In this document: positions 5,730-6,231 of the stretch, piece by piece
How positions within the stretch are numbered: position 1 is the stretch's first letter
Layout: every line of letters starts with the position of its first letter
NCBI GenBank assembly: GCA_003266075.1
Contig: MUZZ01000117.1
Span: 1 to 6,231 of the forward strand
DNA length: 6,231 bases
DNA from: Methanosphaera sp. rholeuAM74
Lineage (GTDB): Archaea > Methanobacteriota > Methanobacteria > Methanobacteriales > Methanobacteriaceae
Reading direction: 5' to 3'
The notes under the pieces: model-generated
The model's input: the letters and a program-made list of their open reading frames with translations, nothing else
Databases searched by the model: none
What the model was told of the DNA's origin: nothing
Position numbers and translations under genes: made by a program

Positions 5730-6231
5730 GTGAACTTCTAGTGACACAAAGCGAGAGATTTCTTAAGTCTATTCAGAAAAAACCATTGATTGCCGAGAGT
5801 ATTGAGGACTTTGAATCGTTTATTGAAATCTACGTTTATCTTAGAGATAACCTTGTGAAATTGCAGAATCTTAGGAATAAGATGGAGATAAAGGGTTTTA
5901 CATCCCCTTTTAGTACTCTTAAGAGGTATGGTAGGACTCCCAATAATAATACTATTGATGTTATACCTGATGATGTTCATGACCAGTCCAGGCATGCCCA
6001 GTACTTCCGTATTAAGGCTACTAACAAGAAAAACATCCTGGATCAGGTGAAATCTGCGATTGCTTCACATAAGATTGCTGTTGGTCACTTAGAAGAGTTT
6101 GCTGATATAACGTGTAGTGCTTGTGGAGAGGTATACAGGAAGAATGAGATTGACAACCTTCTAGTATATGATGAGGACTTCAACGTGACTGGTCACAGGT
6201 GTGAATGTGGCTGTACTGACTTGAACTTGGA
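5726..6231 (+). CDS. zinc-ribbon protein resembling DUF530, 3' end beyond the window
   Basis: The reading frame is open from the ATG at 5726 to the window edge: 168 codons with no stop. The ATGA overlap with the metG stop and GGTGA (5712-5716) nine bases upstream indicate translational coupling. From memory, the sequence resembles the methanogen family DUF530, whose biochemical role is unknown. The match is by recalled features: an N-terminal helical part with FIEIYVYLRDNL (32-43), then MEIKGF...PF..LKRYG (53-69), a polar segment with HDQSRHAQYFRIKA (85-98), a helix KKNILDQVK (101-109), HKIAVGHLEEF (115-125), and a zinc-ribbon-like cysteine set, C130-x2-C133 then C159, C161 and C163. No signal peptide or membrane segment is seen, so it is probably cytoplasmic. 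Position next to metG suggests a role around translation or tRNA, but this is inference from context. Codon use is intermediate between metG and glmS. Confidence 0.85.
   Translation, partial: MSELLVTQSERFLKSIQKKPLIAESIEDFESFIEIYVYLRDNLVKLQNLRNKMEIKGFTSPFSTLKRYGRTPNNNTIDVIPDDVHDQSRHAQYFRIKATNKKNILDQVKSAIASHKIAVGHLEEFADITCSACGEVYRKNEIDNLLVYDEDFNVTGHRCECGCTDLNL

Overview
The window most likely comes from an AT-rich methanogenic archaeon of the order Methanobacteriales, probably Methanosphaera or a close relative such as Methanobrevibacter. This is inferred from very low GC, archaeal BRE/TATA promoters close to CGAAA-NN-TTTAWATA, strong GGAGGT-type ribosome binding sites, an archaeal methionyl-tRNA synthetase with two zinc knuckles, and a following gene that looks like the methanogen family DUF530. 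No search was possible, so the genus is not established.

Layout from left to right. Positions 89-661 (minus) encode a small secreted acidic protein of unknown function, with a very good promoter and ribosome binding site. Positions 662-1297 are non-coding: this gene's promoter with an inverted repeat, a GC-rich island (849-903), a second consensus promoter pointing right (947-960), a structured inverted repeat (1092-1149), and a promoter close to glmS (1243-1256). Positions 1298-3079 (plus) encode GlmS, which makes glucosamine-6-phosphate. Positions 3080-3704 are non-coding, AT-rich, with T-tract terminators, a 25-codon ORF that may be a gene relic, and the metG leader. Positions 3705-5729 (plus) encode a full-length methionyl-tRNA synthetase with a C-terminal tRNA-binding domain. 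From 5726, overlapping the metG stop by four bases, a zinc-ribbon protein resembling DUF530 runs off the right edge.

GlmS supplies amino sugar for UDP-GlcNAc, which in this order feeds pseudomurein and surface glycans. MetRS charges methionine and initiator tRNA, and the overlapping downstream gene is probably co-transcribed and translationally coupled with it. The secreted protein is transcribed away from glmS and has no evident functional link to it.

No CRISPR array, complete insertion sequence, tRNA, rRNA or defence system was seen. This is mainly a housekeeping region. The points worth a second look are an internal Shine-Dalgarno plus ATG inside metG that could yield a separate tRNA-binding protein, the opposite codon preference of metG and glmS, active-site substitutions in GlmS and MetRS, a possible long structured glmS leader or small RNA, and the uncharacterised gene coupled to metG.
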